Shown here piece after piece: positions 7,577 to 16,643 of a DNA stretch of 64,000 nt; the first letter of the stretch is position 1; each line of letters starts with the position of its first letter. The notes below the pieces were generated by a model. The model saw only the letters and a program-made list of their open reading frames with translations. It was not told the DNA's origin and searched no databases. The stretch covers positions 372,001-436,000 of the forward strand of contig NZ_JAUTWQ010000001.1 in assembly GCF_046719735.1 (NCBI RefSeq), given 5' to 3'. Source of the DNA: Halobacillus_B rhizosphaerae (lineage in GTDB: Bacteria > Bacillota > Bacilli > Bacillales > Halobacillaceae). The translations under genes and the position numbers were made by a program.

Positions 7577-8932
7577 GTGAATGATCGATACTTAACGGTA
7601 ACAGCGTTAACTAAGTATATAAAAAGAAAGCTATCAGGTGATCCTCATTTAAAAGAAGTCTGGCTTAGAGGGGAAATCTCGAACTTTAAGCACCATAGCC
7701 GGGGACATATGTATATGTCCTTAAAGGATAACGGAGCGCGTATTCAATCGGTTATGTTTGCTGGAAATAATAAAAGTCTGAAGTTCAGACCTGAAAATGG
7801 TATGAATGTATTAATCCGCGGAGAAATTAATGTTTATGAGCCGATGGGACAATATCAGCTCTACATACAGGAAATGCAACCAGATGGAATTGGAGATTTG
7901 CACCTTGCTTTTGAGCAATTGAAAGAAAAGCTTGAGAACGAAGGTTTATTCAAGCAGGAACATAAGAAGAGTATCCCTCCATACCCTAAACACATTGGGG
8001 TCATTACTTCTCCTACAGGAGCTGCTGTTCGGGATATTATTACCACCATTTCCCGAAGATATCCGATTGTACCTCTTACGATTCTTCCCGTTCTTGTTCA
8101 GGGAGAGCGGACAGCTCAGTCAGTATCCAATGCCATCCAATATGCCAATGAACATTTAGATTGTGATTTGTTAATTGTTGGAAGAGGTGGTGGATCTATA
8201 GAAGATCTTTGGGGATTTAATGAGGAGAGAGTGGTCCGGAGTATCTTCCAGTCGAAAATACCGATTATTTCAGCTGTAGGACATGAAACTGATACGACCA
8301 TAAGTGATTTTGTTTCTGATGTACGAGCAGCAACCCCTACAGGTGCTGGGGAATTGGCGGTGCCTTCAATAGTCGAGTTAACGGAAAGAATTCTGTCCTT
8401 TAATAACCGGCTGCAAAGAGCTATGCATGCAAGGAAATCGGATGCCGAACAGCACCTTACTCGTTTACGGAAATCCTATGCTTTTAAATATCCTGTCCAA
8501 TTATTGCGGCAAAAAGAGCAGGATTTGGATAGAACGCTCGAACAGCTGTCTAAACAAATGAAGAATCTTTATCGCTATAAAGAGGATCAGCTGATTCAGT
8601 TGCAAAAAAGGCTTATGCAGAAGCATCCGGAAGCACAAGTGAAAGAAAATAAAACACAGCTGCAGAGCGATACAAAACAGCTTCACTTAAATTTTCAGCA
8701 TCAGCTTGAGAGAAAGCAAGAAAGATTTCGATTCAGTTTAGATAAACTTACCCTGTTAAATCCATTAGATATTATGAAAAGGGGCTACGCCATTCCATTT
8801 TCGGAGGATGGTAAAGTCATTAAAGACGCTAATAAGGTTCATAAGGGAGCGCCTCTCTCTTTAAAAATGCATAATGGCCGTTTGCACTGCCGAGTTGAGG
8901 AAATCGAGGAGGATGAATATGGCGGAGAGTAA
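7577..8932 (+). CDS. xseA: exodeoxyribonuclease VII large subunit
   Basis: The catalytic subunit of exonuclease VII degrades single-stranded DNA in both directions. The 451-residue protein has an N-terminal OB-fold (about residues 1-100) and a central catalytic domain including HIGVITSPTGAA and the GRGGGSIEDLWGFN signature. A long coiled coil (about 270-400) and a C-terminal segment for XseB binding follow. The start is GTG after AAGGAG. The end overlaps xseB by 14 bases, coupling the two subunits. Confidence 0.96.
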   Translation: MNDRYLTVTALTKYIKRKLSGDPHLKEVWLRGEISNFKHHSRGHMYMSLKDNGARIQSVMFAGNNKSLKFRPENGMNVLIRGEINVYEPMGQYQLYIQEMQPDGIGDLHLAFEQLKEKLENEGLFKQEHKKSIPPYPKHIGVITSPTGAAVRDIITTISRRYPIVPLTILPVLVQGERTAQSVSNAIQYANEHLDCDLLIVGRGGGSIEDLWGFNEERVVRSIFQSKIPIISAVGHETDTTISDFVSDVRAATPTGAGELAVPSIVELTERILSFNNRLQRAMHARKSDAEQHLTRLRKSYAFKYPVQLLRQKEQDLDRTLEQLSKQMKNLYRYKEDQLIQLQKRLMQKHPEAQVKENKTQLQSDTKQLHLNFQHQLERKQERFRFSLDKLTLLNPLDIMKRGYAIPFSEDGKVIKDANKVHKGAPLSLKMHNGRLHCRVEEIEEDEYGGE

Positions 8933-9155
8933 AGAAGAAGTAAGCTTTGAAGAAGCAATGAAAAACTTGGAAGAATTGGTTGAAAAGCTTGAAGCAGGAG
9001 ACGTCCCGTTGGAGAAAGCAATCCAGTATTACCAGGAAGGGATGAAGCTTTCAAAGATTTGTAATGAAAAGCTTGTCCATGTTGAAGGTCAAATGCAGAA
9101 AATTATGAACGAACATGGTGAATTTGAACCTTTTAGTGTCCAGGAGGAAGAATAG
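8919..9155 (+). CDS. xseB: exodeoxyribonuclease VII small subunit
   Basis: The 78-residue protein has the family core SFEEAMKNLEELVEKLEAGDVPLE and forms a helical hairpin that wraps the XseA coiled coil. The ATG at 8919 is chosen because CGAGGAGG ends about six bases upstream; the earlier ATG at 8913 is too close. It overlaps the end of xseA, and its stop touches the GTG of ispA. Confidence 0.94.
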   Translation: MAESKEEVSFEEAMKNLEELVEKLEAGDVPLEKAIQYYQEGMKLSKICNEKLVHVEGQMQKIMNEHGEFEPFSVQEEE

Positions 9156-10036
9156 TGGAATCATTAAAGGATTATTTTTCTCAACAGAAGCTCTATATCA
9201 ACGATAAATTAATTCAGTATGTGTATGAATACACGGATCCTGGCCGCTTACAAGATGCTATGCTTTATTCCATCGAAGCAGGCGGGAAAAGGCTTCGTCC
9301 GATTCTTCTAATGTCCACAGCTGAAGCTTTTGGAGCGGAGGAAAAGCGGACGCTAGCGGCAGCCTGTGCATTAGAAATGATTCATACCTATTCTCTTATT
9401 CATGATGATTTGCCGTCCATGGATAATGACGATTTAAGACGTGGAAAACCCACGAGTCATATTATGTTTGATGAAGCGACGGCAACATTAGCGGGAGATG
9501 CACTTCTAACTTTAAGCTTTCAGGTAATATCTGAGGATCCTAATTTGGAAGATGGAGAAAAAGTTTATCTCCTTCGTGAGCTTGCTTCTGCAAGTGGTGC
9601 CCGTGGGATGGTGGCAGGGCAAATGCACGACATGCAGAGTGAGGATCGGCATATTCCCCTTCACGAACTTGAAACGATTCATAAGAACAAAACCGGTAAA
9701 TTGATCAGGTTTGCTATTTTGGCCGGTGCTTACTTGGGACAAGCATCAGAGGAAAGTATGGATCAAATGAAAGTGATGGGGGATGCACTGGGACTCATCT
9801 TTCAAATTCAGGATGATATCCTGGATGTTACTGGTGATGCTGACGTACTAGGTAAACCGACAGGCAGTGATGAAAATAATTTGAAAAGCACGTACCCTAA
9901 ACTTCTCGGCCTTGATGGAGCCATACAGCAGAAAGCAAATTATGTTGATTCTGCTCAAAACGCTCTTCGATCTGCAGGAGTAGATGGCACCCTTCTATCT
10001 GAATTGATTCACTACTTGAGCTCGAGAGACCGCTGA
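9155..10036 (+). CDS. ispA: farnesyl diphosphate synthase (geranyltranstransferase)
   Basis: This enzyme condenses isopentenyl diphosphate with dimethylallyl and geranyl diphosphate to make C15 farnesyl diphosphate for quinones and the wall carrier lipid. The 293-residue length is usual. The first aspartate-rich motif is in HDDLPSMDNDDLRRG and the second in QIQDDILDVTGD; GGKRLRP binds diphosphate. It starts with GTG after AGGAGGAAG and overlaps the xseB stop. The OLE RNA follows directly. Confidence 0.96.
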   Translation: MESLKDYFSQQKLYINDKLIQYVYEYTDPGRLQDAMLYSIEAGGKRLRPILLMSTAEAFGAEEKRTLAAACALEMIHTYSLIHDDLPSMDNDDLRRGKPTSHIMFDEATATLAGDALLTLSFQVISEDPNLEDGEKVYLLRELASASGARGMVAGQMHDMQSEDRHIPLHELETIHKNKTGKLIRFAILAGAYLGQASEESMDQMKVMGDALGLIFQIQDDILDVTGDADVLGKPTGSDENNLKSTYPKLLGLDGAIQQKANYVDSAQNALRSAGVDGTLLSELIHYLSSRDR

Positions 10037-10044
10037 ACAATCAT

Positions 10045-10690
10045 TATTCATTGTGGAACAATAGTGAGTATGATATATTAGGATTACAGAAGGAATGGTG
10101 CAGTATCCTAGTCGGCCCTCCGTACCTGAAGGCGGGCCTAAAAATCCGCCGAAGGGCACATCGATGAAGTTCCTTGTGTTGGCTTGAGGCGCCCAGCCTT
10201 GGGTCGATGCTGGGAGTTAAGGTTGCAGGGCGATCCACAAAGGCATGTGGGCGTTGACCCTGCTTCCGCGGAGGCCCATTCTTGTAAGAGAATCTGAGCC
10301 AGATTCTCTTATGAAATGGGGTATGAACCTGCTTCACATGGAGTAACGTCTATGTGGGCAGCGTAGCCTGCCTTGAGTGGTCCTGAGGGGATTACAGTCA
10401 TGTGAACATCTTCCAACTTCAGATGGCCAATGAAGTGGAGATGCTGTAACTGTATGAAATCTGAACTGCAAAAGAGGCTAAGGTACGGTTAAAGGCTGCC
10501 GGGGAAAGCCCCTAGGCTGTTCGATTATGGACATGAACCAAGAATTATAGTGCGGACTAAGTGGCAATCTAGTCCAGTTTTACGGAAACGTAGCTGAGTC
10601 GGATTTAAAGGGGAACCGCCAGAGTGGTGACACTCGGTATCCGGCTGGGAAAACCTACTAGACCTAAGCCGCAATTTTTACTTGGTTCAT
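10045..10690 (+). ncRNA. ole: OLE RNA (ornate, large, extremophilic)
   Basis: About 650 bases between ispA and the membrane-protein gene contain no convincing reading frame. They are GC-richer than the flanks and full of paired segments: an 11-bp stem at 10286-10296/10300-10310, and GGCCCTCC...GGCGGGCC-type pairing near 10115-10135. Position, length and the adjacent gene match the OLE RNA described in Bacillus halodurans, which lies among isoprenoid genes and is followed by the gene for its binding protein OapA. OLE ribonucleoproteins localise to the membrane and are linked to tolerance of cold, alcohols and metal or energy stress. The exact ends are estimated. Confidence 0.85.
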
Positions 10691-10745
10691 GACCATTCCT
10701 TTCGCTACATAGGAAATTAATTTATAAGAAATATAGAGGTTGAGA

Positions 10746-11345
10746 ATGGACAATAAATTTAAAAAATCCTTAAAATTTAGCTTAAGTATTGCCGTTATCA
10801 CTTTTGTGTTAGCGGCTATTTTTTCAGTTATATCTTCTTCCGTTCTTAGCGGAGTCATATGGGTGATCGGTTTAATTATCGTTTTTATTATCGTATTTAT
10901 CGGAGTAGTGTTTGATATGCTAGGGATAGCTGCGACCGCTGCTAAAGAGTCACCCTTTCACGCTATGGCTTCAGAGAAAGTTACAGGAGCAAAGCAGGCA
11001 ATAGCTATTGTAAGAAACGCAGACCGCTTTGCAAGTTTCTGTAATGACGTTATAGGGGATATATCTGGTATAGTCAGCGGGACGGCATCTGCCGTAGTTG
11101 TTCTGCAGTTAGTAAATACAATAGGATCCCACGATGGATCGAAAATTCAAATAATTATTTCTGTTGCTTTAACCAGTGTGGTCGCAGCCTTAACTGTTGG
11201 GGGCAAAGCACTTGGCAAGTTTTTTGCGATTAATTCTTCCACCAAGATTATTTTTTTTGCGGCAAAAGTGATAGCATGGATGGAACAAAAGTTTAAAATA
11301 AATATCGTTACTGCTTCAGAGAAATCCACAAAAAAAACAAGATAA
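10746..11345 (+). CDS. oapA: OLE-associated protein A, membrane RNA-binding protein
   Basis: The 199-residue product has four hydrophobic helices (about residues 14-32, 37-57, 100-125 and 137-160). Basic stretches lie at both ends (KFKKSLKF and KSTKKTR), with an arginine and lysine patch in the middle. This topology, and its place immediately after the OLE RNA, match OapA, which binds OLE RNA at the membrane. ATG 10746 is preferred to TTG 10740 because AGAGG at 10734-10738 is spaced for it. dxs follows 18 bases later, so RNA, oapA and dxs may share a transcript. Confidence 0.85.
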   Translation: MDNKFKKSLKFSLSIAVITFVLAAIFSVISSSVLSGVIWVIGLIIVFIIVFIGVVFDMLGIAATAAKESPFHAMASEKVTGAKQAIAIVRNADRFASFCNDVIGDISGIVSGTASAVVVLQLVNTIGSHDGSKIQIIISVALTSVVAALTVGGKALGKFFAINSSTKIIFFAAKVIAWMEQKFKINIVTASEKSTKKTR

Positions 11346-11363
11346 CTACAAGGGGGTCCTTTA

Positions 11364-13256
11364 ATGGATCTGTACAAGGTTAAAGACCCTTCATTTTTGA
11401 AGGAAATGTCATCCAGTCAACTAGAAGAACTCGCTAAGGATGTAAGTAAATTCTTAATTGAAAATTTATCCACCACAGGCGGCCATTTAGGAGCCAATTT
11501 AGGGGTAGTGGAGCTTACTTTAGCTCTTCACAAAGTGTTTAAAAGCCCTGATGATCGATTTTTATTTGACGTCGGCCATCAGTCTTACATTCATAAAATC
11601 CTAACAGGTAGAGCCGGTCAGTTTGATACATTACGTAAGTATCAAGGACTTTGTGGCTTCCCAAAAAGAAATGAGAGCGAACACGATATTTGGGAAACTG
11701 GTCATAGTTCTACCTCTTTGTCGGCGGCAATGGGCATGGCCATCGCACGGGATTTAAAGAATGAAGACCATTCTATCGTTCCGATTATAGGTGACGGTGC
11801 TCTTACAGGCGGTATGGCTTTAGAGGCCCTGAATCATATTGGACATGAGAAAAAGAATGTAACCGTTATCCTGAATGATAACGAGATGTCTATTGCTAAA
11901 AATGTCGGTGCCTTGCATGGGGCACTTGGACGTATGCGCAGTGCTGGGAAGTATAACCGGGCGAAAGACGACCTGGAATGGCTCTTGAAAAAAATCCCTG
12001 CCGTGGGAGGCAAGTTAGCTCAGGCTGCTGAAAGATTGAAGGACAGTATGAAATATTTTGTTGTCCCTGGCATGTTTTTTGAAGAGCTCGGTTTTACGTA
12101 TTATGGCCCTGTAGATGGTCATGATTTTAATGATCTGTTTGAAAACTTGAATTACGCTAAGAAAACGAACGGTCCAGTGATCGTTCACGTGATGACCCAG
12201 AAGGGAAAGGGATACCATCCTGCTGAGTCCGATAAAAAGGATAAATGGCATGGTGTTGGCCCTTATAAGATCGAATCCGGAGAAAAGATTAAGCCCGTGG
12301 ATGCTCCTCCTGCCTGGAGTTCCGTTATTAGTGAGACGCTGCGAAAAGAAGCAAGAAAAGATAAACGCATCGTTGCCATCACGCCGGCTATGATATTGGG
12401 ATCAAAATTAGAAAAATTTGGTGAAGAGTTTCCTGACCGATTATTTGACGTCGGGATCGCAGAGCAGCACGCAACGACTGTATCTGCCGGCTTAGCTACA
12501 CAGGGAATGAAACCATTTTTGGCTATTTACTCTACCTTTTTACAACGGGGCTATGATCAAGTCATACATGACGTAGCGAGACAGAATTTAAACGTAGTGT
12601 TCGGCATTGACCGCGCCGGTTTGGTAGGTGCTGATGGCGAAACTCATCAAGGGGTATTTGATATCGCCTTTTTAAGATCAGTACCCAATATGATTATCAG
12701 TATGCCGAAAGATGAAAATGAAGCTCAGCATTTAGTACACACTGCAATGACTTATGATGACGGTCCATTTGCTGTACGTTATCCGAGAGGAAACGGTAAA
12801 GGCATATCCATGGATGAGGAGCTTGACTCTCTCCCTATAGGAAGCTGGGAAGTCATAGAAGAAGGCAGCGATGGAGTTATCCTGACGTTTGGTACTACTA
12901 TCGATATGGCACTGCAAGCCAGCAAGCAAATGAAGCAGGAAGGGAAATCCATTCGAGTAGTGAATGCACGTTTTCTTAAACCTATGGATGAAGCTATGCT
13001 GCATGACATCATGAAAGAACAGCTGCCGATATTAACTATTGAAGAAGCTGTCCTTAGTGGAGGGTTTGGATCAAGTGTTCTGGAGTTTGCTGAAGAACAC
13101 AATTACACCTTACAATACATGAAAAGAATGGGAATTCCTGACCGTTTTATCGAGCATGGCAGTGTTCCTGAACTTTGGGAAGAAATCGGTTTGACTACTG
13201 AATCAGTCATTCAAAACTTAAAAGAAATGATTCCGGATAAACAGCAGAGGGCATAA
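11364..13256 (+). CDS. dxs: 1-deoxy-D-xylulose-5-phosphate synthase
   Basis: This thiamine-diphosphate enzyme condenses pyruvate and glyceraldehyde 3-phosphate, the first step of the non-mevalonate isoprenoid route. The 630-residue protein shows GHLGANLGVVELT near the N-terminus and the GDGALTGGMA ThDP/magnesium motif near residue 150. YYGPVDGHD and the pyrimidine-domain DVGIAEQHA motif follow, then a C-terminal transketolase domain. AAGGGGGTCC precedes the ATG. Together with ispA it frames the OLE RNA; the tlyA-like gene starts four bases after its stop. Confidence 0.97.
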   Translation: MDLYKVKDPSFLKEMSSSQLEELAKDVSKFLIENLSTTGGHLGANLGVVELTLALHKVFKSPDDRFLFDVGHQSYIHKILTGRAGQFDTLRKYQGLCGFPKRNESEHDIWETGHSSTSLSAAMGMAIARDLKNEDHSIVPIIGDGALTGGMALEALNHIGHEKKNVTVILNDNEMSIAKNVGALHGALGRMRSAGKYNRAKDDLEWLLKKIPAVGGKLAQAAERLKDSMKYFVVPGMFFEELGFTYYGPVDGHDFNDLFENLNYAKKTNGPVIVHVMTQKGKGYHPAESDKKDKWHGVGPYKIESGEKIKPVDAPPAWSSVISETLRKEARKDKRIVAITPAMILGSKLEKFGEEFPDRLFDVGIAEQHATTVSAGLATQGMKPFLAIYSTFLQRGYDQVIHDVARQNLNVVFGIDRAGLVGADGETHQGVFDIAFLRSVPNMIISMPKDENEAQHLVHTAMTYDDGPFAVRYPRGNGKGISMDEELDSLPIGSWEVIEEGSDGVILTFGTTIDMALQASKQMKQEGKSIRVVNARFLKPMDEAMLHDIMKEQLPILTIEEAVLSGGFGSSVLEFAEEHNYTLQYMKRMGIPDRFIEHGSVPELWEEIGLTTESVIQNLKEMIPDKQQRA

Positions 13257-13260
13257 GAAA

Positions 13261-14085
13261 ATGGGAAAAAAAATCAGGCTTGATTTGTTGTTAGTTGAAA
13301 AAGGATATATGGAAACACGTGAAAAAGCTAAGCGGACTATTATGGCCGGTCTTGTTTTCGTCGACCAGACACGCATTGATAAACCTGGTCAAAAAGTTGA
13401 TGAAGATAAAGAGATTTTGGTAAAAGGTAAAGCGATTCCTTATGTCAGCAGAGGCGGTTTAAAACTCGAAAAAGCTATTAAGGAATTCTCGATAGACCTG
13501 GCTGGAAAAGTCATGATTGACATTGGTTCTTCTACGGGAGGATTTACTGATTGTGCTCTTCAGAATGGAGCAGAGCTCAGCTATGCAATCGATGTTGGAT
13601 ACAATCAGCTCGATTGGAAATTACGAAATCATCCGCAGGTAGTTGTTATGGAACGAACTAATTTTCGGTATGTGACAGAAGACGACCTCGCTCATGGTAA
13701 ACCTCAATTTGCTTCGATTGATGTGTCGTTCATTTCTTTGCGTATTATCCTTCCAGTACTTGCCAACCTGATGGCAGAAGGCGGAGAAGTGGTAGCTTTA
13801 ATAAAACCGCAATTTGAAGCTGGAAGGGAACAAGTAGGAAAAAAGGGAATTATCCGAGATGCTAAAATCCACGCTCAAGTTGTGGACAATATTTTGAATT
13901 TCGCATTAGCTCATGGGTATTCTGTCTATGGACTTACTTTTTCTCCTATAACAGGGGGAGATGGAAATATCGAATTCCTCGTCCATCTGAAAATCGCAGA
14001 AGAACAAGAAGGAAAGATTATGCATGATGTGAAAACGGAAAGTGTCGTCGAGCAAGCCCATCATGCACACAGTAAACGTTCATAA
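13261..14085 (+). CDS. yqxC: TlyA/YqxC family rRNA methyltransferase (hemolysin-like)
   Basis: The product has an S4 RNA-binding domain (about residues 4-65) and an FtsJ/RrmJ-type SAM methyltransferase domain (about 80-250) with the SAM loop IDIGSSTGGFTDC. Members methylate the 2'-O of ribosomal RNA nucleotides; some were first named hemolysins. The 274-residue length is typical. It is tightly coupled to dxs and followed by a terminator. The precise rRNA target cannot be read from sequence. Confidence 0.9.
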   Translation: MGKKIRLDLLLVEKGYMETREKAKRTIMAGLVFVDQTRIDKPGQKVDEDKEILVKGKAIPYVSRGGLKLEKAIKEFSIDLAGKVMIDIGSSTGGFTDCALQNGAELSYAIDVGYNQLDWKLRNHPQVVVMERTNFRYVTEDDLAHGKPQFASIDVSFISLRIILPVLANLMAEGGEVVALIKPQFEAGREQVGKKGIIRDAKIHAQVVDNILNFALAHGYSVYGLTFSPITGGDGNIEFLVHLKIAEEQEGKIMHDVKTESVVEQAHHAHSKRS

Positions 14086-14095
14086 AAAAGATAGA

Positions 14096-14132
14096 CAGGG
14101 CTGAAAATAGCCCTTTTCTTAGGTCTTTTTTT
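14096..14132 (+). terminator. terminator after yqxC
   Basis: AGGGCT pairs with AGCCCT around a GAAAAT loop, followed by TTTTCTT and a further T-rich stretch. Confidence 0.75.
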
Positions 14133-14235
14133 GGAGAGTAAGGATTGTGAATTCGTTTTCCTGAGATTCAAATGCTCACACAGCAATTCTGCAGCTTACT
14201 CTGTTTAGACCTCTGCTTTGGAATGGAGGATAGCA

Positions 14236-14685
14236 ATGAATAAAGGTCAGCGACATATAAAAATTAGAGAACTTATTACTAACGACGACATTGAAACCCA
14301 GGATGAGCTGGTCGGCAGACTCAAAGGGATGGGATATAATGTAACTCAGGCAACAGTGTCCCGGGATATAAAAGAGCTGCACTTAGTTAAGGTGCCCATG
14401 ATGGACGGAAGATATAAATACAGCCTGCCTGCAGATCAGCGTTTTAATCCTTTTGAAAAGTTAAAAAGGCTGATGATGGATGCCTTTGTCAGCATTGATC
14501 GGGCAGGACATTTTATTATTTTAAAAACACTGCCGGGCAATGCTAATGCCGTAGGGGCACTTATTGATAATTTGGATTGGGAAGAAATTATGGGCACCAT
14601 TTGTGGAGACGACACCTGCCTTATTATTTGCCGCAGTAAGGACCAGACGGAAACGATCAGTGAGCAATTGTTAAATATGTTATAA
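14236..14685 (+). CDS. argR: arginine repressor ArgR/AhrC
   Basis: This arginine-responsive hexameric regulator represses arginine synthesis and activates catabolism. ATG 14236 is favoured by GGAGG at 14225-14229; an earlier in-frame start at 14218 has no such site. The 149-residue protein has an N-terminal winged helix (about 1-70, with TQATVSRDIKELHLVKV) and a C-terminal oligomerisation and arginine-binding domain with TICGDDTCLIICR. recN follows closely, as in B. subtilis. Confidence 0.95.
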   Translation: MNKGQRHIKIRELITNDDIETQDELVGRLKGMGYNVTQATVSRDIKELHLVKVPMMDGRYKYSLPADQRFNPFEKLKRLMMDAFVSIDRAGHFIILKTLPGNANAVGALIDNLDWEEIMGTICGDDTCLIICRSKDQTETISEQLLNML

Positions 14686-14702
14686 CCGAGGTGGATTGTT
14701 TC

Positions 14703-16424
14703 ATGTTAACAGAATTATCTATACGCGATTTTGCTATCATCGACGAAGTTTCCATAACCTTTAAAGAGGGTCTGACTGTACTGACCGGTGAGACCGGGGC
14801 AGGAAAGTCAATCATTATTGATGCCATTCATTTGCTCTCGGGTGGACGAGGATCGGTTGAATTTGTTCGTCATGGAATGAAAAAAGCAGAAATTGAAGGA
14901 TTATTCACAGTAGATGCCAGCCATCCTGTTTTCAAACGGGGAGAACAATTTGGAGTTGAGATTGGCGAAGATGGAATGGTCGTACTCCAGAGAACAATCA
15001 CCCATCAAGGAAAAAGTATCTGCCGAGTCAATGGTAAATTGGTTACATTGGGTATATTAAAGGAATTTGGTCAAACATTAATTGATATCCATAGTCAGCA
15101 TGAAACCCAGTCTTTAATGGATCCCGACAGGCACATTGAATTGCTTGATCTATTTGCAAGCCGGGATTTAACCATATCTATGGAAGAATATCAGTCTGTA
15201 TTCGAGAAATACCAAATGTTAAAAAGACGGCACAAAGAATTAAGTGAAAATGAGCAGGAGATGGCTCAGAGACTGGATTTATTGGAATTTCAGCTGAACG
15301 AACTTCAAGAATCAGAATTAGTGCCAAACGAAGATGATGAACTGACAGATGAACGAAGCAAACTGCTGAATTACGAAAAAATATATCAAGGGATTCACGA
15401 TGCTTATAATTCTTTGTATGGTGAGCAAAAGGGTTTAGATTGGTTAAGTCATGCTATGACTTCTCTTGAAAGTGCCTCCGATTTCGATAATCAATTGGCA
15501 AAAATGACGGAAGAATTGACGAATTCCTATTATCTGATTGAAGAGATGACATTCCAATTAAGCAGTCAAATGGCAGAGCTGGAGTTTGATCCGGAACGGC
15601 TTAATCAAATTGAAGCGCGTCTGAATGAATTGAACCGATTGAAGAAAAAATATGGGCAGAGCGTTGAAAGTATGCTGGAATATGCTTCACGAATTGAAGA
15701 GGAAATCGATGAAATTAAAAATAAAGATTCTCATTTGCACAGACTTGAGCAGCAGATTAATGAATTAGGTCAAGACGCTGTACTAGAAGCGAAAAACATT
15801 CATGATATCCGTGAATCCGTTTCAAAAACGCTCTCTTCGTATATACAAGACGAATTAAAAGATTTGTACTTAGAAAAAGCCGCTTTCGCTGTCGATATTC
15901 AAAAAAGAGAAGGCGGGCAGGCAGACCCATTATTTGAAGGAAACCACGTGCGACTTCAAAAAAGTGGATTTGACTTGGTTAAGTTTCTCATTACGACGAA
16001 CCCGGGGGAACCTTTAAAAGAAATACATAAGGTGGCTTCAGGTGGAGAACTTTCAAGAATTATGCTGGCTTTAAAACGTATTTTTTCAAGACATCAAGGA
16101 GTGACCAGTGTAATTTTTGATGAAGTAGATACAGGAGTCAGCGGACGAGTTGCACAGGCGATTGCTGAAAAGATATATGGAATTTCTAAAGGGTCTCAAG
16201 TCCTTTGCATTTCACACTTGCCTCAAGTAGCCGCTATGGCGGATACTCATATAAGAATTGAAAAGCATGTAAATGACGACAGAACTTCTACCCTTGCAAA
16301 GGAATTATCTCATGAAGAAAAAGCTGATGAAATTTCTAGAATGATTACTGGAGCTGAATTAACAGATACTACCTTAGAACATGCAAAAGAGCTCTTAACT
16401 TTAGCTTCCCGGCATAAATCATAA
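14703..16424 (+). CDS. recN: DNA repair protein RecN
   Basis: RecN is an SMC-like ATPase that gathers DNA double-strand breaks for recombination. The 573-residue protein has the Walker A loop GETGAGKSI near residue 35, long coiled-coil arms (about 150-370), and a C-terminal half with the signature VASGGELSRIMLALK and Walker B VIFDEVDTGVSG. ATG 14703 is chosen because CCGAGGTGG lies upstream; the GTG at 14691 falls in that site. A terminator follows. Confidence 0.95.
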   Translation: MLTELSIRDFAIIDEVSITFKEGLTVLTGETGAGKSIIIDAIHLLSGGRGSVEFVRHGMKKAEIEGLFTVDASHPVFKRGEQFGVEIGEDGMVVLQRTITHQGKSICRVNGKLVTLGILKEFGQTLIDIHSQHETQSLMDPDRHIELLDLFASRDLTISMEEYQSVFEKYQMLKRRHKELSENEQEMAQRLDLLEFQLNELQESELVPNEDDELTDERSKLLNYEKIYQGIHDAYNSLYGEQKGLDWLSHAMTSLESASDFDNQLAKMTEELTNSYYLIEEMTFQLSSQMAELEFDPERLNQIEARLNELNRLKKKYGQSVESMLEYASRIEEEIDEIKNKDSHLHRLEQQINELGQDAVLEAKNIHDIRESVSKTLSSYIQDELKDLYLEKAAFAVDIQKREGGQADPLFEGNHVRLQKSGFDLVKFLITTNPGEPLKEIHKVASGGELSRIMLALKRIFSRHQGVTSVIFDEVDTGVSGRVAQAIAEKIYGISKGSQVLCISHLPQVAAMADTHIRIEKHVNDDRTSTLAKELSHEEKADEISRMITGAELTDTTLEHAKELLTLASRHKS

Positions 16425-16430
16425 TTTGGA

Positions 16431-16462
16431 AAGCACATGAAAATGTTCATGTGCTTTTTGTT
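16431..16462 (+). terminator. terminator after recN
   Basis: AAGCACATGAA pairs perfectly with TTCATGTGCTT around an AATG loop, followed by TTTG. Confidence 0.85.
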
Positions 16463-16643
16463 AGTTTATGGGTGAAGAACTTACTGCTAATGCCACTATA
16501 CACGTTTTCTTATGGTGAATGTTTCAAGGGAAGGGAATCGGTACTATATTTACTCAGATTATGCTCGTTTAAAAAAGTCCTTCTACGACCACATTATAAG
16601 TAAGCCATTTAGTTGGTCAGGAGTAAGAAGGAGTGTTGAACCC

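Noticed and set aside
10044..10337. Minus-strand open frame of 97 codons in the ispA-oapA gap
   Set aside because: It lies inside the OLE RNA, has a composition driven by RNA stems and no credible ribosome binding site or recognisable protein.
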